Counted from the stretch's first letter, positions 31,287-40,835 are shown. The stretch: DNA of 44,136 nucleotides from Salipiger pentaromativorans (GCF_024721115.1 NZ_JAMDHK010000025.1:7501-51636); one strand, 5' to 3'. Translations and numbers: made by a program. Notes: generated by a model from the letters alone, not told the origin.

Positions 31287-31865
31287 TCAGGCCTCCTCAG
31301 CCACGTGCGACGATTCCGCCGGCGCGTCTTCGCGCTTGGGCAGGATGTCGGCCACTTTCTTGCCGCGACGCTGCGCAACGTTGCGCGGCGACTGGTTCTT
31401 GGCCAGACCGTCGAGCGTGGCGCGGATCATGTTGTAGGGGTTCTGCGAGCCGATCGACTTGGCGACCACGTCATGCACACCCAGCATTTCGAACACGGCA
31501 CGCATCGGACCACCGGCGATGATCCCGGTCCCGTGCGGCGCGGTGCGCATCACAACGCGGCCTGCGCCGTGACGGCCTTCGATGTCGTGGTGCAGCGTGC
31601 GGCCTTCGCGCAGCGGCACGCGGATCATCTTGCGCTTGGCTTGCTCGGTGGCCTTGCGGATGGCCTCGGGGACCTCCTTGGCCTTGCCCTTGCCAAAGCC
31701 GACGCGGCCCTTCTGGTCGCCCACGACGACGAGGGCTGCAAAGCCGAAGCGCTTACCGCCCTTCACGGTCTTGGACACACGGTTGATCGCAACCAGGCGA
31801 TCGGCGAATTCCGGGGCTTCCTCGCGGTCGCGACGGTTCCCGCGGCGGTTATCACGTTCTGCCAT
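31287..31865 (-). CDS. rpsE: 30S ribosomal protein S5
   Basis: 192 aa: [52 protein letters not shown] and [21 protein letters not shown] are standard S5, with an Arg/Asp-rich N-terminus and an acidic alphaproteobacterial tail. S5 sits at the mRNA entry and affects decoding accuracy. An unusual 184-bp gap with a palindromic repeat separates it from rplR. Confidence 0.97.
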   Translation of the reverse strand: MAERDNRRGNRRDREEAPEFADRLVAINRVSKTVKGGKRFGFAALVVVGDQKGRVGFGKGKAKEVPEAIRKATEQAKRKMIRVPLREGRTLHHDIEGRHGAGRVVMRTAPHGTGIIAGGPMRAVFEMLGVHDVVAKSIGSQNPYNMIRATLDGLAKNQSPRNVAQRRGKKVADILPKREDAPAESSHVAEEA

Positions 31866-32018
31866 CAGGCATTCCTTTGTTCAGGGTCGGCGCGCATCGG
31901 TAGGACCGAACACACCGGATTTGTCCAATCCTGGTGCCCCAGCATGAGGTCCGGGGCCCGGATCATCGAGGCGTTTCCGCCTACAGGAACGGGGCGACGA
32001 GCGCCGCCCCGGTGCGAG

Positions 32019-32043
32019 CGTAGGGTGGGCAATTCTGCCCACC
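32019..32043 (+). repeat. Dispersed palindromic repeat, family 1, copy C
   Basis: CGTAGGGTGGGCA, ATTC, TGCCCACC: same stem as copies A and B with a 4-nt loop. It lies between rplR and rpsE, inside a ribosomal transcription unit and close behind the rplR stop (32050). Confidence 0.85.
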
Positions 32044-32049
32044 TTCGGC

Positions 32050-32409
32050 TCAGATCTTCAGGCCTGCTTCACGCGCGGCGTCGGCCAGAGCCTTGACGCG
32101 GCCGTGGAACAGGAAGCCGCCACGGTCGAAATAGGCTTCTTCGATGCCGGCTGCCTTGGCGCGCTCGGCAATCGCGGCGCCCACCTTGGCGGCGGCCTCC
32201 ACATTGCCTTTGCCGACGACGCCCAGATCCTTCTCCATCGAGGAGGCGGCGGCGAGGGTCACACCCTTCACGTCGTCGATCAGCTGCACGCTGATGTTCT
32301 TGTTCGAACGGTGCACCGTCAGCCGCACGCGGCCGGCGTTCACCTTGCGAAGCTTGTTCCGGACGCGCAGGCGGCGCTTGAGGAACAGTTCCCGTTTGCT
32401 GAGTGCCAT
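32050..32409 (-). CDS. rplR: 50S ribosomal protein L18
   Basis: 119 aa: [38 protein letters not shown] and [25 protein letters not shown] are standard L18, which binds 5S rRNA. It starts 11 bp after rplF. Confidence 0.97.
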   Translation of the reverse strand: MALSKRELFLKRRLRVRNKLRKVNAGRVRLTVHRSNKNISVQLIDDVKGVTLAAASSMEKDLGVVGKGNVEAAAKVGAAIAERAKAAGIEEAYFDRGGFLFHGRVKALADAAREAGLKI

Positions 32410-32420
32410 TTTCTGCGTCC

Positions 32421-32954
32421 TTACTTCTTCTTGCCTTCCTTGGCGAAGATGTATTCGCCTTTGTAGCGAATACCCTTGCCTTTGTAGGGCTCGGGGCGGC
32501 GCCAGTCGCGGATGTTCGCCGCAACCTGACCAACCTGCTGAACATCATGTCCTTCGACGATGATTTCCGTGGGCTTCGGCGTGGTGACCGTGATGCCCTG
32601 CGGGATGTCGAAGTTCACGTCGTGGCTGTAGCCGAGGTTCAGCTTCAGGGTCTGGCCCTGAACCTGCGCCCGGTAACCCACACCCTGGATCTCGAGTTCC
32701 TTCTTGAAGGTGTTCGAGACGCCGTGGACCATGTTGGCCACGATGGTGCGCGACATGCCCCACTGCTGACGGGCGCGCTTGGAATTGCCGCGCGGCGTCA
32801 CAGAGACGGCGTTGTCTTCGACCGTGATGGTCACATCATCGGTGGCGTTGAAGCTCTGGGTGCCTTTCGGGCCCTTCACTTCGACGGTCTGGCCGCTGAC
32901 GGATGCGGAAACACCCGAGGGCAGCTCGACCGGCTTTTTCCCAATACGAGACAT
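32421..32954 (-). CDS. rplF: 50S ribosomal protein L6
   Basis: 177 aa: [42 protein letters not shown] and the C-terminal [16 protein letters not shown] are standard L6, located near the factor-binding region of the large subunit. It is 12 bp after rpsH. Confidence 0.97.
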   Translation of the reverse strand: MSRIGKKPVELPSGVSASVSGQTVEVKGPKGTQSFNATDDVTITVEDNAVSVTPRGNSKRARQQWGMSRTIVANMVHGVSNTFKKELEIQGVGYRAQVQGQTLKLNLGYSHDVNFDIPQGITVTTPKPTEIIVEGHDVQQVGQVAANIRDWRRPEPYKGKGIRYKGEYIFAKEGKKK

Positions 32955-32966
32955 GGATGTCCCTCC

Positions 32967-33359
32967 TTAGAAGACCGTGCAGAGCACCTCGCCGCCGACA
33001 TTGGCAGCGCGGGCATTCGCGTCCGACATCACACCTTTCGGCGTGCTGACAATCGACACACCCAGGCCCTGACGGACGACGGGAATGTCACTGACACCCA
33101 TGTAGACGCGGCGACCGGGCTTGGAGACCCGCTGCAGCTCGCGAATGACGGGGGTGCCGTCGAAATATTTCAGGCTGATCTCGAAGGCCGGGTGGCCGTT
33201 CACGTCCGTGGTCTTTTCGTAGCCGCGGATGTAACCTTCGTCCGCCAGCACGTCGAGAACCCAGCCGCGCAGCTTGGATGCGGGGGTCGAGGTGGTCGAC
33301 TTGCCGCGCATCTGGGCGTTGCGGATACGGGTGAGCATATCGCCGATAGGATCGTTCAT
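32967..33359 (-). CDS. rpsH: 30S ribosomal protein S8
   Basis: 130 aa: [20 protein letters not shown] and the end [31 protein letters not shown] are standard S8. In E. coli S8 binds 16S helix 21 and also its own operon mRNA near rplE as a repressor; whether that holds here is not visible. It starts 13 bp after rpsN. Confidence 0.97.
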   Translation of the reverse strand: MNDPIGDMLTRIRNAQMRGKSTTSTPASKLRGWVLDVLADEGYIRGYEKTTDVNGHPAFEISLKYFDGTPVIRELQRVSKPGRRVYMGVSDIPVVRQGLGVSIVSTPKGVMSDANARAANVGGEVLCTVF

Positions 33360-33372
33360 CTATGTACCCTCC

Positions 33373-33678
33373 TTACCAGCTCGACTTGACCACGCCGGGC
33401 AGCTGACCGTTCGAGCCCAGCTCGCGCAGCATGATCCGGGAGATCTTGAGCTTGCGGTAGTAGGCGTGCGGACGGCCCGTCAGCTGGCAGCGGTTGTGCA
33501 GACGGCTCGGGGCGGAATTGCGCGGCAGCTTCGCCAGCTTCAGGCGGGCCTTGAAGCGCTCTTCCATCGGTTTGCTTTCGTCGTTCGCGATCTCTTTGAG
33601 CGCGGCACGCTTGGCGGCATATTTCTCCACCAGCGCCTGGCGCTTCTTCTCGCGTTCGATCATGGATTTCTTGGCCAT
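33373..33678 (-). CDS. rpsN: 30S ribosomal protein S14 (long, zinc-free form)
   Basis: 101 aa: [52 protein letters not shown] and LPGVVKSSW. The length and the lack of paired CxxC motifs mark the long zinc-independent form. It is 14 bp after rplE. Confidence 0.97.
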   Translation of the reverse strand: MAKKSMIEREKKRQALVEKYAAKRAALKEIANDESKPMEERFKARLKLAKLPRNSAPSRLHNRCQLTGRPHAYYRKLKISRIMLRELGSNGQLPGVVKSSW

Positions 33679-33692
33679 GTGTCTCTCGCTCC

Positions 33693-34253
33693 TCAGGCGT
33701 TGAAGGGCATGTTGAAAGCCTTCAACAGCGCCTTGGCTTCCGCGTCGGTCGATGCGGTGGTGGTGATGATGATGTCCATGCCCCAGACCTCGTCGACCTT
33801 GTCGAACTCGATCTCGGGGAAGACGATGTGTTCCTTGATGCCCATGGCAAAGTTGCCACGGCCGTCGAAGGACGGCTTCACGCCGCGGAAGTCCCGGATC
33901 CGGGGCATCGCGATGTTGATCAGGCGGTCGAGGAATTCATACATCCGGTCACCGCGGAGCGTGACCTTGGCGCCGAGCGGCATCTCTTCACGAACGCGGA
34001 AGCCCGCGATCGACTTCTTGGCTTTCGTGGTGACGGCTTTCTGACCGGCGATGGTGGTCAGATCCTCGACGGCCGATTTGGCCTTCTTGGAGTCGCGCAC
34101 AGCTTCTGCGCCGCAACCGATGTTCAGAACGATCTTGTCCAGACGCGGGATCTGCATGTCGTTCTTGTAGCCGAACTCTTCTTTCAGAGTGGCCTTGATC
34201 GTGTCGCGGAACTGCGTCTTGAGACGCGGGGTATAGGTCGCGGTATCAAGCAT
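33693..34253 (-). CDS. rplE: 50S ribosomal protein L5
   Basis: 186 aa: [58 protein letters not shown] and [23 protein letters not shown] are standard L5, which binds 5S rRNA. Its first 8 bases overlap the end of rplX, so translation is probably coupled. Confidence 0.97.
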   Translation of the reverse strand: MLDTATYTPRLKTQFRDTIKATLKEEFGYKNDMQIPRLDKIVLNIGCGAEAVRDSKKAKSAVEDLTTIAGQKAVTTKAKKSIAGFRVREEMPLGAKVTLRGDRMYEFLDRLINIAMPRIRDFRGVKPSFDGRGNFAMGIKEHIVFPEIEFDKVDEVWGMDIIITTTASTDAEAKALLKAFNMPFNA

Positions 34254-34557
34254 CGATCACGTCCCCAGTGGTCTTGGCGAAACGGACCTTCTTGTCGCCT
34301 TCCATGCGGAAGCCAACGCGGGTCGCTTTGCCGTTTGCATCGACGATTGCCAGGTTCGACAGGTCGATCGGCATCGCCTGCGGCAGACGGCCGCCCTGCG
34401 ACGTCTGGCTCTGGCGGGTGTGACGGATGGCCATGTTGATGCCGCCGACGACGGCCTTGCCGGTTTTCGGCGAGACGGCCTCGATGGTCCCGGTCTTGCC
34501 CTTGTCCTTGCCGGCAAGAACGATGACCTTGTCACCTTTTTTCAGCTTGGCAGCCAT
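34246..34557 (-). CDS. rplX: 50S ribosomal protein L24
   Basis: 103 aa: [20 protein letters not shown] (KOW motif), [20 protein letters not shown] and [20 protein letters not shown] are standard L24, an assembly initiator of the large subunit. It starts 1 bp after rplN. Confidence 0.97.
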   Translation of the reverse strand: MAAKLKKGDKVIVLAGKDKGKTGTIEAVSPKTGKAVVGGINMAIRHTRQSQTSQGGRLPQAMPIDLSNLAIVDANGKATRVGFRMEGDKKVRFAKTTGDVIDA

Positions 34558-34558
34558 A

Positions 34559-34927
34559 TCAGAGCACCTCCGGAGCGAGCGAGATGATCTTCATGAAGTT
34601 CTTCGCACGCAGCTCACGCACCACCGGCCCGAAGATACGGGTGCCGACCGGCTCGCCCGCGTTGTTCAGGATGACGGCCGCGTTGCGGTCAAAGCGGATG
34701 GAGGTGCCGTCTTCACGGCGGACTTCCTTGGCGGTGCGCACGACGACGGCCTTGCGGACGTCCCCCTTCTTCACGCGGCCGCGCGGAATGGCCTCTTTCA
34801 CCGATACGACGATGATGTCGCCGACCGATGCATAGCGGCGATGCGAGCCGCCGAGGACCTTGATGCACTGAACTTTCCGGGCACCGGAATTGTCAGCGAC
34901 ATCCAGATTGGTCTGCATCTGGATCAT
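34559..34927 (-). CDS. rplN: 50S ribosomal protein L14
   Basis: 122 aa: [43 protein letters not shown] and [28 protein letters not shown] are standard L14. It lies 76 bp after rpsQ, a wider gap than elsewhere in this segment. Confidence 0.98.
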   Translation of the reverse strand: MIQMQTNLDVADNSGARKVQCIKVLGGSHRRYASVGDIIVVSVKEAIPRGRVKKGDVRKAVVVRTAKEVRREDGTSIRFDRNAAVILNNAGEPVGTRIFGPVVRELRAKNFMKIISLAPEVL

Positions 34928-35003
34928 GTGGTTTCTCCCGACCTTTGGGGGTTGTTCTTGGTCTACCCCCCAGGGTTTCGATCAAACCGAAAGGTGTCGT
35001 GGA

Positions 35004-35234
35004 TTACTCCGCGATCACCTCCCAGCGTTTCGTTTTCGACTTGGGCGCGCATTCGATGATGCGGACCGTATCGCCGACAGCGAATTTTTCCGCCTCGTCA
35101 TGAGCGCGGTATTTCTTCGACTTCCGGATCGTCTTCTGAAGCACCGGGTGCTTGAAGCGGCGCTCGACCGAAACGGTGACGGTCTGGGCGTTGGCGGTGG
35201 AGGTCACGGTGCCTTGCAGGATACGCTTGGGCAT
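35004..35234 (-). CDS. rpsQ: 30S ribosomal protein S17
   Basis: 76 aa: [62 protein letters not shown]. Standard S17. It is 12 bp after rpmC. Confidence 0.97.
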   Translation of the reverse strand: MPKRILQGTVTSTANAQTVTVSVERRFKHPVLQKTIRKSKKYRAHDEAEKFAVGDTVRIIECAPKSKTKRWEVIAE

Positions 35235-35246
35235 ATTGGGAACTCC

Positions 35247-35453
35247 TTATTCCGCAGACGCCGCAGCAGCGGCTTTCTGGTTGAGCACGGTGTTGACCCG
35301 CGCCACGTCGCGGCGCACCTGACGGATACGTGCGGTGTTTTCGATCTGGCCGGTGGCTTTCTGGAAGCGGAGGTTGAAGGCCTCCTTCTTCAGTGCCACA
35401 AGCTCGTCCCGGAGCTGGTCCGGGGTCTTCGAGCTGAGCTCTTTGGCGTCCAT
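35247..35453 (-). CDS. rpmC: 50S ribosomal protein L29
   Basis: 68 aa: [60 protein letters not shown]. Standard L29, at the peptide exit. It normally follows rplP directly; here 2.6 kb with three other genes lies between. A good promoter candidate precedes it. Confidence 0.97.
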   Translation of the reverse strand: MDAKELSSKTPDQLRDELVALKKEAFNLRFQKATGQIENTARIRQVRRDVARVNTVLNQKAAAAASAE

Positions 35454-35754
35454 GTCGGTCGCTCCTTCGTTGCAACATCACCGGAGAGCCCCGTCGTTAC
35501 GCGGGTCACCCTGATTCCCGGTGGAGGTGGATGAGCGGGCTCTATAGGCGCGTTTTGCGAAGTTGGCAAGGGAAACCGATTTTCACAATCCACCCCCAGT
35601 GGCGCCAGCCTCTCCTCCCAAGAATGCGGGACCGGATACCCAACCCCCGGCTCCTGACGCCAACCAGCGCCAAAAGACTCGACTCGCAGGGAATTTCAGC
35701 GCAGTCTCCGTATGTTACTGAAGTCGCCATACCAAGCAGAGAAAAGGAAAGTGG
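35454..35754. other. Divergent control region between rpmC and the small RTX gene
   Basis: 301 bp without a gene. The left part is the rpmC leader and promoter (35541-35569). The right part (about 35570-35740) must hold the promoter of the rightward RTX gene, but I could not pick a convincing -35/-10 pair. An AAAGGAAA ribosome-binding site precedes the RTX ATG. Confidence 0.6.
35541..35569 (-). promoter_or_regulatory. Candidate promoter of rpmC-rpsQ-...-rpmD
   Basis: On the minus strand: TTGCCA (35564-35569), 17 nt, TATAGA (35541-35546), about 88 bp before the rpmC ATG. Both boxes are good matches with ideal spacing. The block is cut off from rplP by a terminator and other genes, so it needs a promoter here. 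Confidence 0.65.
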
Positions 35755-36882
35755 ATGTTTTCGAGTGTTGCGTTGATGGGGCTCCTCGCCGTGGGTCTGG
35801 GATGGGCGCTTGTCGGCAGCGGCGATGACGGTGAAAGCCAGGATGAAGACACCGCCGAAGACCTGCCCGAGACGGGCGACACCACCGGCACCCCCCCAGC
35901 AGAAGAGCCGGACGAAACTCCGACCGGCGGCGGCGGCGACTCTTTCTTTTCTCTCATCGACGGGCTGATCTCCGGCACCGACGGCGACGACGAAATGACC
36001 CGCGAGAGCATCGACGACAGCGACAGGTCAGCGTCTCTGCGGGCCGGCGACGGTGACGATCTGATCGACCTCGCCACGGGCCTGTCCGTCTATGACAGCG
36101 AATGGTCCGGAGACGTCAGCGGTGACGGCGGCAACGACACGATCGAGGCGCCCTTGGCCTATGGCGTTCTGGACGGTGGCGACGGTGATGACGAAATCAC
36201 CGCCGGCTCCGCCGGAGCCACGATCCTGGGCGGCGCCGGTAACGATCGGATCCAAGTGACCGACTTGAGCGGCGAGGGGTTCGACGTGGACGGCGGCGAA
36301 GGCGACGACACCCTGATCGGGGAGCGCCATGGCGACCTGCACGGCGGTAATGGAAACGACTCCCTCGAGGTCAGCGGAATGGGCTCCAACGCTGCCAACT
36401 ATTTCGTCTATGCCTACGGCGATGAGGGCGACGACGCGCTCTCATATGCAACCTACCTGCCGAACGCTGACATATTCGAGGAAGCCCACACTCTGTTCGG
36501 AGGCGCGGGCAGCGATACGTTCGAGATCACGATTTCTGAAACAGACGGGACAAGCCCCACCCCGGAGCTCAGCAGCCATTCGGATGGAACCCCCAGAACC
36601 TTCACAGTCGCCAATATCGGCGATTTCGAAAGCGGGACGGATGTGCTGATGATCGAATCCTTCGCAGAGACCGCCACGCATACGCTGACCACCGCACGTA
36701 TCGTCACGACGGAGGCTCCCGGCGGCGGCGATCCCTCATACCAGCTCGCGCTACGTTACGAAGGCACCTCGGATGAAGACCCTTACGATGTGCTTATCTC
36801 TCTTGGCTCAAACGCTATTGCCTGGGAGGACGTGGTCTTTGCCGGTGAGGCCATCCCGGAGCTTGAAACCGCCGCAGCATGA
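35755..36882 (+). CDS. Small RTX-repeat calcium-binding protein
   Basis: 375 aa. A hydrophobic N-terminal segment (VALMGLLAVGLGWALVG, about 5-21) is followed by an acidic Pro/Thr/Glu-rich stretch (about 25-60). Then come about eight Gly/Asp repeats (LDGGDGDDEITA, ILGGAGNDRIQV, VDGGEGDDTLIGE, LHGGNGNDSLEV, LFGGAGSDTFEI; about 90-255). The C-terminal 110 residues contain a segment like the end of other RTX proteins (VANIGDFESGTDVLMIE). The product is very acidic and probably surface-exposed or secreted, binding calcium. The N-terminal segment may be an anchor. It is transcribed opposite to the ribosomal genes on both sides. Function unknown. Confidence 0.88.
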   Translation: MFSSVALMGLLAVGLGWALVGSGDDGESQDEDTAEDLPETGDTTGTPPAEEPDETPTGGGGDSFFSLIDGLISGTDGDDEMTRESIDDSDRSASLRAGDGDDLIDLATGLSVYDSEWSGDVSGDGGNDTIEAPLAYGVLDGGDGDDEITAGSAGATILGGAGNDRIQVTDLSGEGFDVDGGEGDDTLIGERHGDLHGGNGNDSLEVSGMGSNAANYFVYAYGDEGDDALSYATYLPNADIFEEAHTLFGGAGSDTFEITISETDGTSPTPELSSHSDGTPRTFTVANIGDFESGTDVLMIESFAETATHTLTTARIVTTEAPGGGDPSYQLALRYEGTSDEDPYDVLISLGSNAIAWEDVVFAGEAIPELETAAA

Positions 36883-36985
36883 CGGCAGGCTACGAAAGCG
36901 CAAGCGCCGCCCGTTCGCAGCTCATACTCTCTACCGGAGAGTTTGCCTGCTACGCCGAACCGCCGGGCAAAGTCCGGAGCCCCGC

Positions 36986-37606
36986 TCACTCCCACTTATA
37001 GTTGAAGCTCACCGAAATCCGCTCTTCCTCGGCCGGGTTCGGTGGCACCTCGTGGCGCAGCCAGCTTTCCCAAAGCAGGATGTCCCCCACCTCCGGCGCC
37101 TCATACACAAACGTCTTCAGCTCCTCGCGGCAGCCCTTGCGGCGCGCGGGGGCGGCCATCATGAAGCCCAGGCGGGGGTCTTCCAGCTTCAGCGCCGAGG
37201 TGCCGCCCGGCATCGACACATAGGTCGTCCCCGAGATCACCGAATGCGGGTGGATATGCGAGGCGTGGGTGCCGCCTTCGGGCAGGATGTTGATCCAGAT
37301 GTCCTCAATCACCAGCGCCTTGTCGCCCAGATCGAATTCCAGATCCCCGGCGAAAGCCGCGACATGCTTGTCGATGGACGCGACCAGATCGGCGAAGATC
37401 GGAAAGCGCCAGGGCAGATCGGTCAGCGAGGCATAGGAGGTGTAGCCGGGATAGTTGTTCTCGTCGCACCATGCCTGCCCCGCCTCGTCGTCCTCGGCGA
37501 TGGACCAGCAGGAGCTTTCCAGCTCGGCGGTGTCGATGGCGGGCGCATGCTCGGAGAGCCGGGCGCGGTAGAGGCGGGTCGCGAAGAGGGAGCGGATCTG
37601 GGTCAT
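36986..37606 (-). CDS. Putative 2OG-Fe(II) oxygenase (TIGR02466-like)
   Basis: 206 aa. The probable iron ligands lie in THASHIHPHS (His117/119/121 region) and the distal His185 in WLRHEVPPN; Arg196 in RISVSFNYKW would bind 2-oxoglutarate. GTTYVSMPGGTSALKLEDPR and GDILLWESWLRHEV also fit the family. It would use 2-oxoglutarate, O2 and iron to hydroxylate an unknown substrate. It is on the same strand as the ribosomal genes but lies behind the rplP terminator. Ribosomal oxygenases exist among 2OG enzymes, and the location makes a ribosomal substrate an attractive guess, without direct support. Confidence 0.87.
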   Translation of the reverse strand: MTQIRSLFATRLYRARLSEHAPAIDTAELESSCWSIAEDDEAGQAWCDENNYPGYTSYASLTDLPWRFPIFADLVASIDKHVAAFAGDLEFDLGDKALVIEDIWINILPEGGTHASHIHPHSVISGTTYVSMPGGTSALKLEDPRLGFMMAAPARRKGCREELKTFVYEAPEVGDILLWESWLRHEVPPNPAEEERISVSFNYKWE

Positions 37607-37660
37607 GCCGCCTCATAGCGCGAGTCGCGGGGGCTGGCGAGAGGATTGAGTGCACGGCCT

Positions 37661-37698
37661 GATCCGGGGCCTCATCGGAAATCACGAGGCCCCGGATC
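37661..37698. repeat. 13-bp perfect inverted repeat
   Basis: GATCCGGGGCCTC (37661-37673) and its exact reverse complement (37686-37698) flank a 12-nt loop. The right arm is also the start of the 30-bp family 2 repeat, so the left arm is an inverted partial copy of it. Confidence 0.8.
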
Positions 37699-37715
37699 GG
37701 GTCCGGGGCGGGTGT
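37686..37715 (+). repeat. Dispersed palindromic repeat, family 2, copy A
   Basis: A 30-bp element with stem CCCCGG/CCGGGG and tail CGGGTGT. It matches 40836-40865 at 26 of 30 positions; two of the differences form a compensatory pair in the stem. It runs directly into family 1 copy D. Confidence 0.8.
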
Positions 37716-37738
37716 AGGGTGGGCAATTCTTGCCCACC
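37713..37738 (+). repeat. Dispersed palindromic repeat, family 1, copy D
   Basis: TGTAGGGTGGGCAA, TTC, TTGCCCACC: the stem is one base pair longer than in the other copies. It abuts the family 2 element. Confidence 0.85.
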
Positions 37739-37758
37739 GTCCCCGCCGCTCCCATGTC

Positions 37759-37929
37759 TCAGGACGCGGGCTCTTTCACCACCACGCAGACCGGATAGCC
37801 GCCGGGCTCCCGTCCGCCGCCCAGATCGAGACAGCGGTCTTCATAAAGATGGCGTTGCCAGAGCATCCCCAGCCAGAAGGCCAGCACAGCCAAAGCAAGC
37901 AGCAGCATCCCGTTGCGCCGGTTTGACAT
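37759..37929 (-). CDS. Small single-span membrane protein
   Basis: 56 aa: MSNRRNGMLLLALAVLAFWL, then GMLWQRHLYEDRCLDLGGGR and EPGGYPVCVVVKEPAS. One membrane segment near residues 7-24 is followed by a short periplasmic or outside part with two cysteines (RCLDLGGG and YPVC) that could form a disulfide. ATG 37929 is preferred over the ATG at 37935 because AGGA with a 5-nt spacer fits it. It lies between the 2OG oxygenase gene and the rplP terminator. Function unknown. Confidence 0.72.
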   Translation of the reverse strand: MSNRRNGMLLLALAVLAFWLGMLWQRHLYEDRCLDLGGGREPGGYPVCVVVKEPAS

Positions 37930-37954
37930 GCCCATCCTGAAAGCCCCCCGCCCA

Positions 37955-37992
37955 GAGAAAAAGAAAACCCCCGCCGTTCGCACAGCGGGGGT
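37955..37992 (-). terminator. Rho-independent terminator after rplP
   Basis: An 8-bp stem ACCCCCGC/GCGGGGGT (37967-37974 with 37985-37992), 10-nt loop, followed on the minus strand by TTTTCTTTTT. It ends the rplB-rplP segment. Confidence 0.85.
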
Positions 37993-37998
37993 CCATCT

Positions 37999-38024
37999 CG
38001 TAGGGTGGGCAATCTGCCCACCGG
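37999..38024 (+). repeat. Dispersed palindromic repeat, family 1, copy E
   Basis: CGTAGGGTGGGCA, ATC, TGCCCACC followed by GG; same 3-nt loop as copies A and B. It sits between the rplP stop and its terminator, so it is transcribed. Confidence 0.85.
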
Positions 38025-38028
38025 CCGG

Positions 38029-38442
38029 TTACCAGTCCTCGCGGACCACCACGCGGGTCTTGATCGGCAGCTTCATCGCGGCCAGACGCAGCGCCTCGCG
38101 GGCGACGTCTTCGGCAACACCGTCGATCTCGAACATCACGCGGCCCGGCTTGACCTTGCAGGCCCAGTAATCGACCGAGCCCTTACCTTTACCCATCCGA
38201 ACCTCGGTGGGTTTCGAGGTCACCGGGGTATCCGGGAAGATCCGGATCCAGACGCGGCCCTGACGCTTCATGTGACGCGTCATGGCACGACGGGCGGCCT
38301 CGATCTGGCGCGCGGTGACGCGCTCGGGTTGCAGAGCCTTCAGGCCGTAATGGCCGAAGTTCAGGTCGGAACCGCCCTTGGCCTCACCCTTGATGCGGCC
38401 CTTGAACATCTTCCGGAACTTGGTGCGTTTCGGTTGCAGCAT
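38029..38442 (-). CDS. rplP: 50S ribosomal protein L16
   Basis: 137 aa: [56 protein letters not shown] and [20 protein letters not shown] are standard L16. The Arg of [11 protein letters not shown] sequence is the target of the ribosomal oxygenase YcfD in E. coli (Arg81). It is the last gene of the rplB-rplP segment. Confidence 0.98.
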   Translation of the reverse strand: MLQPKRTKFRKMFKGRIKGEAKGGSDLNFGHYGLKALQPERVTARQIEAARRAMTRHMKRQGRVWIRIFPDTPVTSKPTEVRMGKGKGSVDYWACKVKPGRVMFEIDGVAEDVAREALRLAAMKLPIKTRVVVREDW

Positions 38443-38455
38443 GTCTCAAACTCCC

Positions 38456-39166
38456 TCAGCGACGGCCGCCCATGGCGCCGCGCGGAGCCGGACCGTCCTG
38501 GATTTCCTGCGACTTGCGGTCGCGGGCAGCCGGGTCGTGCTCCATGATTTCGCCTTTGAAGATCCAGACCTTGATCCCGATGATGCCATAGGGGGTCGTG
38601 GCTTCGACGTGCGCATAGTCGATATCGGCGCGCAGGGTGTGCAGCGGCACACGGCCTTCGCGATACCATTCGGTCCGTGCGATCTCGGCACCGCCGAGAC
38701 GGCCCGCGACGTTCACCCGGATGCCCAGGGCGCCCATGCGCATGGCGTTCTGCACCGCGCGCTTCATGGCGCGACGGAACGAAACGCGGCGCTCGAGCTG
38801 CTGCGCGATGCTTTCCCCCACAAGGCGGGCGTCCAGCTCGGGCTTGCGGACCTCGACGATGTTGAGGTGCAGCTCGCTGTCGGTCATCTTCGCCAGCTTC
38901 TTGCGCAGGGTTTCGATGTCCGCGCCTTTCTTGCCGATGATGACGCCCGGACGGGCGGTGTGGATGGTCACGCGGCACTTCTTGTGCGGACGCTCGATGA
39001 TGACGCGCGCCACACCGGCCTGCTTGCACTCTTCGTGGATGAAATCGCGGATCGCGAGATCTTCCAGAAGCAGGTCACCATAGTCCTTGGTGTCGGCGTA
39101 CCAGCGGCTGTCCCAGGTGCGGTTGACCTGGAGGCGCATGCCGATCGGATTGGTCTTGTTACCCAT
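38456..39166 (-). CDS. rpsC: 30S ribosomal protein S3
   Basis: 236 aa: [29 protein letters not shown], the KH domain [18 protein letters not shown] and [40 protein letters not shown]. Standard S3, at the mRNA entry. Its ATG shares one base with the rplV stop. Confidence 0.98.
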   Translation of the reverse strand: MGNKTNPIGMRLQVNRTWDSRWYADTKDYGDLLLEDLAIRDFIHEECKQAGVARVIIERPHKKCRVTIHTARPGVIIGKKGADIETLRKKLAKMTDSELHLNIVEVRKPELDARLVGESIAQQLERRVSFRRAMKRAVQNAMRMGALGIRVNVAGRLGGAEIARTEWYREGRVPLHTLRADIDYAHVEATTPYGIIGIKVWIFKGEIMEHDPAARDRKSQEIQDGPAPRGAMGGRR

Positions 39167-39546
39167 TAGGCTTGCTCCTCGATCTGACGCACCTTGATGG
39201 TGAGTTCCGAGAACGGCTTGTTGATGCGGCCAAAGCGGCCACGGGCACGGGGACGGCCGCGCTTCATCACAAGGTTCTTGCCCACATAGGCCTCGGCGAC
39301 GATGAGCTCATCGACGTCCAGACCGTGGTTGTTCTCGGCGTTCGCGATAGCGGACTGAAGGCATTTCTTCACGTCCACGGCGATCCGCTTTTTCGAGAAG
39401 GTCAGGTCCGTGAGGGCCTTTTCCACCTTCTTGCCACGGATCAGCGCGGCCACCAGGTTCAGCTTCTGCGGCGAGGTGCGCAGCATGCGGAGCTTCGCCA
39501 TCGCCTCGTTGTCCGCCACGCGGCGGGGATTCTTATCCTTGCCCAT
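39166..39546 (-). CDS. rplV: 50S ribosomal protein L22
   Basis: 126 aa: [33 protein letters not shown] and [31 protein letters not shown] are standard L22, lining the exit tunnel. It is 3 bp after rpsS. Confidence 0.98.
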   Translation of the reverse strand: MGKDKNPRRVADNEAMAKLRMLRTSPQKLNLVAALIRGKKVEKALTDLTFSKKRIAVDVKKCLQSAIANAENNHGLDVDELIVAEAYVGKNLVMKRGRPRARGRFGRINKPFSELTIKVRQIEEQA

Positions 39547-39549
39547 GGC

Positions 39550-39828
39550 TTACTTCCTCTTGGCTTTCTTGTCGGCCGCATGCCCGTAATAGGTACGGGT
39601 CGGTGCGTATTCGCCGAACTTCTGACCGATCATGTCTTCGGAGACGTTCACGGGGATATGTTTCTGGCCGTTGTAGACGCCAAACGTCAGGCCCACGAAC
39701 TGGGGCAGGATCGTCGAGCGGCGCGACCAGATCTTGATAACTTCGTTCTTGCCGCTTTCGCGAACCTTCTCGGCCTTCTTCAGGACGTAGGCATCAACGA
39801 AAGGGCCTTTCCAAACAGAGCGCGACAT
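39550..39828 (-). CDS. rpsS: 30S ribosomal protein S19
   Basis: 92 aa: [50 protein letters not shown] and [23 protein letters not shown]. Standard S19. It is 3 bp after rplB. Confidence 0.98.
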   Translation of the reverse strand: MSRSVWKGPFVDAYVLKKAEKVRESGKNEVIKIWSRRSTILPQFVGLTFGVYNGQKHIPVNVSEDMIGQKFGEYAPTRTYYGHAADKKAKRK

Positions 39829-39831
39829 ATG

Positions 39832-40674
39832 TTAGCGACCCTTCTTCTTGGCGTGACGCGAGCGGATGATAAGCTTCTGCGACGCCTTGTTGGTGTCGCG
39901 GGTCCGCTTGCCCTTGGTCGGCTTGCCCCAGGGCGTCACCGGGTGACGGCCACCGGAGGTCCGGCCTTCACCACCGCCGTGCGGGTGGTCGATCGGGTTC
40001 ATCACGACGCCGCGGACGCTCGGACGCTTGCCCATGTGGCGGACGCGGCCGGCTTTACCGAGGTTCTGGTTGGAGTTGTCGGGGTTCGACACGGCACCGA
40101 CGGTGGCCATGCATTCCTGACGCACCATGCGCAGCTCGCCCGAGCTGAGGCGGATCTGGGCGTAGCCGCCGTCACGGCCGACGAACTGGGCATAGGTGCC
40201 CGCGGCGCGTGCGATCTGGCCACCCTTGCCGGGCTTCAGCTCGATGTTGTGGACGATCGTCCCGATCGGCAGGCCCGAGAAGGGCATTGCGTTGCCGGGC
40301 TTGATGTCGGCCTTGGCGCTGGCCACCACCTTGTCGCCGATGGCGAGACGCTGGGGGGCGAGGATATAGGCCTGCTCGCCGTCATCATACTGGATCAGCG
40401 CGATGAAGGCGGTGCGGTTGGGATCGTATTCGATCCGTGCAACGATGCCGTTGACGTCGAACTTGTTCCGCTTGAAATCGACGATCCGGTAGAGACGCTT
40501 TGCGCCACCGCCGCGGCGGCGTGCAGTGATCCGTCCGGTGTTGTTCCGGCCGCCCGATTTCGTCAGACCCTCGGTGAGGGCTTTGACGGGACGTCCTTTA
40601 TACAGCTCCGAACGGTCGATCAGCACCAGCCCGCGCTGGCCCGGCGTCGTCGGCTTGTACGACTTGAGTGCCAT
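39832..40674 (-). CDS. rplB: 50S ribosomal protein L2
   Basis: 280 aa: [50 protein letters not shown] and the peptidyl-transferase-proximal [29 protein letters not shown]. Standard L2. It is normally next to rplW; here a 1.2-kb gap with a foreign-looking gene and a terminator separates them, and rplB heads a new segment. Confidence 0.98.
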   Translation of the reverse strand: MALKSYKPTTPGQRGLVLIDRSELYKGRPVKALTEGLTKSGGRNNTGRITARRRGGGAKRLYRIVDFKRNKFDVNGIVARIEYDPNRTAFIALIQYDDGEQAYILAPQRLAIGDKVVASAKADIKPGNAMPFSGLPIGTIVHNIELKPGKGGQIARAAGTYAQFVGRDGGYAQIRLSSGELRMVRQECMATVGAVSNPDNSNQNLGKAGRVRHMGKRPSVRGVVMNPIDHPHGGGEGRTSGGRHPVTPWGKPTKGKRTRDTNKASQKLIIRSRHAKKKGR

Positions 40675-40835
40675 GCTTTCTGTCTTCCGTTTACAGACGG
40701 GCGGAAGGCTCCGCCCTATGTGATAGCCCCCTCGACTGGTCGTCCGCAGGTGGCCGGTTTGTAGGCCCCCGAAGGTGCCCGGTTCTTAGCGTCCCGTGAT
40801 CCCCTGCCCCGGATGTAGTCCGTGGCCTCTGGCAT

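Noticed and set aside
35755-37929. The genes between rplP and rpmC as a prophage or IS remnant
   Set aside because: No integrase, transposase, terminal inverted repeats or target duplications were seen.
39172-40764. 530-codon plus-strand frame opposite rplV-rpsS-rplB
   Set aside because: It crosses three certain ribosomal genes on the other strand; a shadow.
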